Source: Clostridia bacterium (GTDB lineage Bacteria; Bacillota; Clostridia; Oscillospirales; Acutalibacteraceae). From it: a stretch of 6,675 nt of DNA. The notes beneath the pieces were generated by a model. It did not search any database. It was given only the letters and a program-made list of their open reading frames with translations, and was not told the DNA's origin. How positions within the stretch are numbered: the first letter of the stretch is position 1; each line of letters opens with the position of its first letter. Shown here one piece after another: positions 5,307-6,675 of the stretch. Both the position numbers and the translations under genes were made by a program. The stretch covers positions 1 through 6,675 of the forward strand of contig CAAGMR010000038.1 of assembly GCA_900771085.1 (NCBI GenBank). Reading direction: 5' to 3'.

Positions 5307-6518
5307 TTAGTCGAGCTCTGAAAGCATCTTAACCATGTCAAGGTTGTAGTTAAGGTAAACATCAGCTGGTTCACCATATGACATCCATGAAAGGTGATCC
5401 TTGTACTCAACAGGCATGTTGTACCACATACCGCGTACAGGCTTTGTGCCCTCTACCCAGTCTGTCTGTGGCTTGTTGAGAGGAGCGTTCTGACCAATTA
5501 CGTTTACAAGACCATCGTTAGGGAACCATGTCTTGCGGTCGAACTGGTAACGTGTGTCGTTCTCAAGAGCCGGTGAAGACCACTGACCTGTGAGCTTTGA
5601 AGGAATCTTTGAGATGATTGTAGCATCCTTGTTGATTGCATGTATGTCCTTGCCAGGAATCTGGTGTGAACGGCATGCACGACGTGCGAAGTGGTAAGCG
5701 TTCTTAGCCATAGGAAGACGCTGGTTCCACTTGTACATTACTTCGATCTGCATCTCGTGACCGATAGAGTCGATGTCTGGGTTTGCGTCGTAACGCTTGA
5801 TTTCCTTCCACTTAGCGAATGGGCTGCGGAGTCTTCTGTCACCTGTGCCTGACTTGAGTGTCTTAGGGTCGTCCATTACGCCCCACTGATCCATGTTGAA
5901 GTCAAGGATTCTAGTGAAGAATGAGTTACCTACAGCTGTTACTGCGCAAAGTACGAGGTCGTCGATGATAACAACGCCGAGGTCGCGAAGGAATGATGCA
6001 AAGAGTGTACCGTTGTTAACACCTGAAAGTGTTGTAACAGACTCAAGGAGGTCACCATGACCGCCTGCGAAGAGTGGTGAAAGTTCATCCTTTGGAGTTA
6101 CCTTTCTTTCTTCCTCGTCGCCGCCTTCAAGAAGACCTGAGAATACGAGAACTGTTGGGCCACCGAATGAGTGACCGATGATGTGCATCTTTTCATGATC
6201 GCCAGGCTGACCCCAGTCCTTCATGATACCAGGATATGTACGACCGTAACGTGCATGGCCATACTTCTCTGAGTGAGCCTTACCGTAGTCAACGGTTCCG
6301 CCATAGATGATAGCCCAGAGTTCGCAAGCACGGTCCCAAGCTGACTGAAGACCTGAAAGAGATGGTGCATAGCACTCATATCCTCTGTCTCTGAGTTCGT
6401 CCATGAGGTGCATTTTGAAACCGCCCCAGTAAGGAACGATTTTGTCGATACCGTCATTTTCGCCCCATCCCATGAAACCATGGATGAAGAAAAATGGATA
6501 ATTGTTCTTTCTTTCCAT
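5307..6518 (-). CDS. Lipase of the staphylococcal/Geobacillus (family I.5/I.6) type, no signal peptide
   Basis: This alpha/beta-hydrolase should cleave carboxyl esters of acylglycerols or similar lipids. The 403-residue protein begins almost at once with the first core strand and oxyanion loop FFFIHGFMGWG (residues 9-19). The family traits follow: YWGG (30-33), YGHARYGRTYPG (86-97), the nucleophile elbow GHSFGG (115-120) with Ser117, VNNGTLFAS (167-175), LDFNMDQWG (205-213), FPNDGLVN (332-339) with the acid Asp335, and YKDHLSW (372-378) with His375. All four zinc ligands of the Geobacillus enzymes have counterparts: Asp62, His82, His88 and Asp210. The calcium-site region after His375 is not clearly kept. 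Known relatives are secreted. Here there is no signal peptide, and an in-frame stop (6563-6561) lies 42 bases above the ATG, so none could be added. AAAGGGG (6534-6528) is nine bases upstream. The gene has its own promoter and terminator. Substrate is not deducible. Confidence 0.9.
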   Translation of the reverse strand: MERKNNYPFFFIHGFMGWGENDGIDKIVPYWGGFKMHLMDELRDRGYECYAPSLSGLQSAWDRACELWAIIYGGTVDYGKAHSEKYGHARYGRTYPGIMKDWGQPGDHEKMHIIGHSFGGPTVLVFSGLLEGGDEEERKVTPKDELSPLFAGGHGDLLESVTTLSGVNNGTLFASFLRDLGVVIIDDLVLCAVTAVGNSFFTRILDFNMDQWGVMDDPKTLKSGTGDRRLRSPFAKWKEIKRYDANPDIDSIGHEMQIEVMYKWNQRLPMAKNAYHFARRACRSHQIPGKDIHAINKDATIISKIPSKLTGQWSSPALENDTRYQFDRKTWFPNDGLVNVIGQNAPLNKPQTDWVEGTKPVRGMWYNMPVEYKDHLSWMSYGEPADVYLNYNLDMVKMLSELD

Positions 6519-6557
6519 TTCGTTAATCCCCTTTAAAAATATTAAATAACAGTGAAT

Positions 6558-6586
6558 ATTTTACCAAAAACACTCACGTGTATAAA
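6558..6586 (-). promoter_or_regulatory. Promoter of the lipase gene
   Basis: On the minus strand an extended -10 TGGTAAAAT (6566-6558) is paired with TTTATA (6586-6581, four of six consensus bases) over 17 bases. The likely start is near 6551, giving a leader of about 33 bases. It closely resembles the two promoters in the 2998-3114 region. Confidence 0.75.
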
Positions 6587-6634
6587 CAAAAAAATATGAC
6601 AAGGTAACAATATTTGTGTGATGTGTAATTTTCT

Positions 6635-6675
6635 AGATCGGAAGAGCGTCGTGTAGGGAAAGAGTGTAGATCTCG
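6635..6675 (+). other. Illumina TruSeq adapter read-through (artefact)
   Basis: The last 41 bases begin AGATCGGAAGAGCGTCGTGT and continue without mismatch as the reverse complement of the Illumina universal (P5-side) adapter as I recall it, ending within it at the GATCTCG. This is library sequence that escaped trimming and was built into the contig. Genomic sequence ends at about 6634 and this part should be masked. Confidence 0.98.

Noticed and set aside
1..6634. tRNA, rRNA, CRISPR array, insertion sequence or integrase
   Set aside because: I see no tRNA-like cloverleaf, repeated spacer pattern, transposase motif or flanking terminal repeats; the region is compactly filled by the genes listed.

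Overview
The window looks like the end of a contig from a bacterium with Firmicutes-type expression signals, most likely an anaerobic clostridial lineage (gut or rumen type). The grounds are moderate-GC genes separated by AT-rich spacers, GGAG/AGGGG ribosome sites, extended -10 promoters of the form TGGTAWAAT, and proteins such as a thermoalkalophilic/staphylococcal-type lipase and a UMF1 transporter. The taxonomy is an inference. The last 41 bases (6635-6675) are not biological: they match Illumina TruSeq adapter exactly, so real sequence ends near 6634.

Layout. Positions 1-2949 hold three minus-strand genes. Read in transcription order they are a UMF1/Atg22-type MFS transporter (2949-1660), then rmlA (1596-700) and rmlB (682, running off the left edge). 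rmlA and rmlB are 17 bases apart and form the start of a dTDP-sugar (probably dTDP-rhamnose) operon. A strong hairpin between the transporter and rmlA separates the two units or controls the second. From 2950 to 3146 lies a divergent promoter region with two near-identical extended -10 promoters and a 14-bp perfect palindrome. A plus-strand gene (3147-4184) encodes a cysteine-rich protein of unknown function that looks like a beta-propeller. It converges on a minus-strand gene (5124-4234), and a bidirectional terminator lies between them. Another minus-strand gene (6518-5307) encodes a family I.5-like lipase with all catalytic and zinc ligands but no signal peptide. It has its own promoter and terminator.

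The most interesting gene is 5124-4234. Its seven-helix protein matches the fungal Pyr4/PaxB-type transmembrane terpene cyclases in several motifs, including both acidic positions tied to catalysis in that family. No prenyltransferase or other terpenoid gene is visible beside it, so its substrate is unknown. A 24-bp perfect palindrome stands upstream of it and is a good operator candidate.

Only rmlA and rmlB clearly work together: they make dTDP-glucose and convert it to dTDP-4-keto-6-deoxyglucose for cell-surface polysaccharide. The other genes appear to be separate transcription units.
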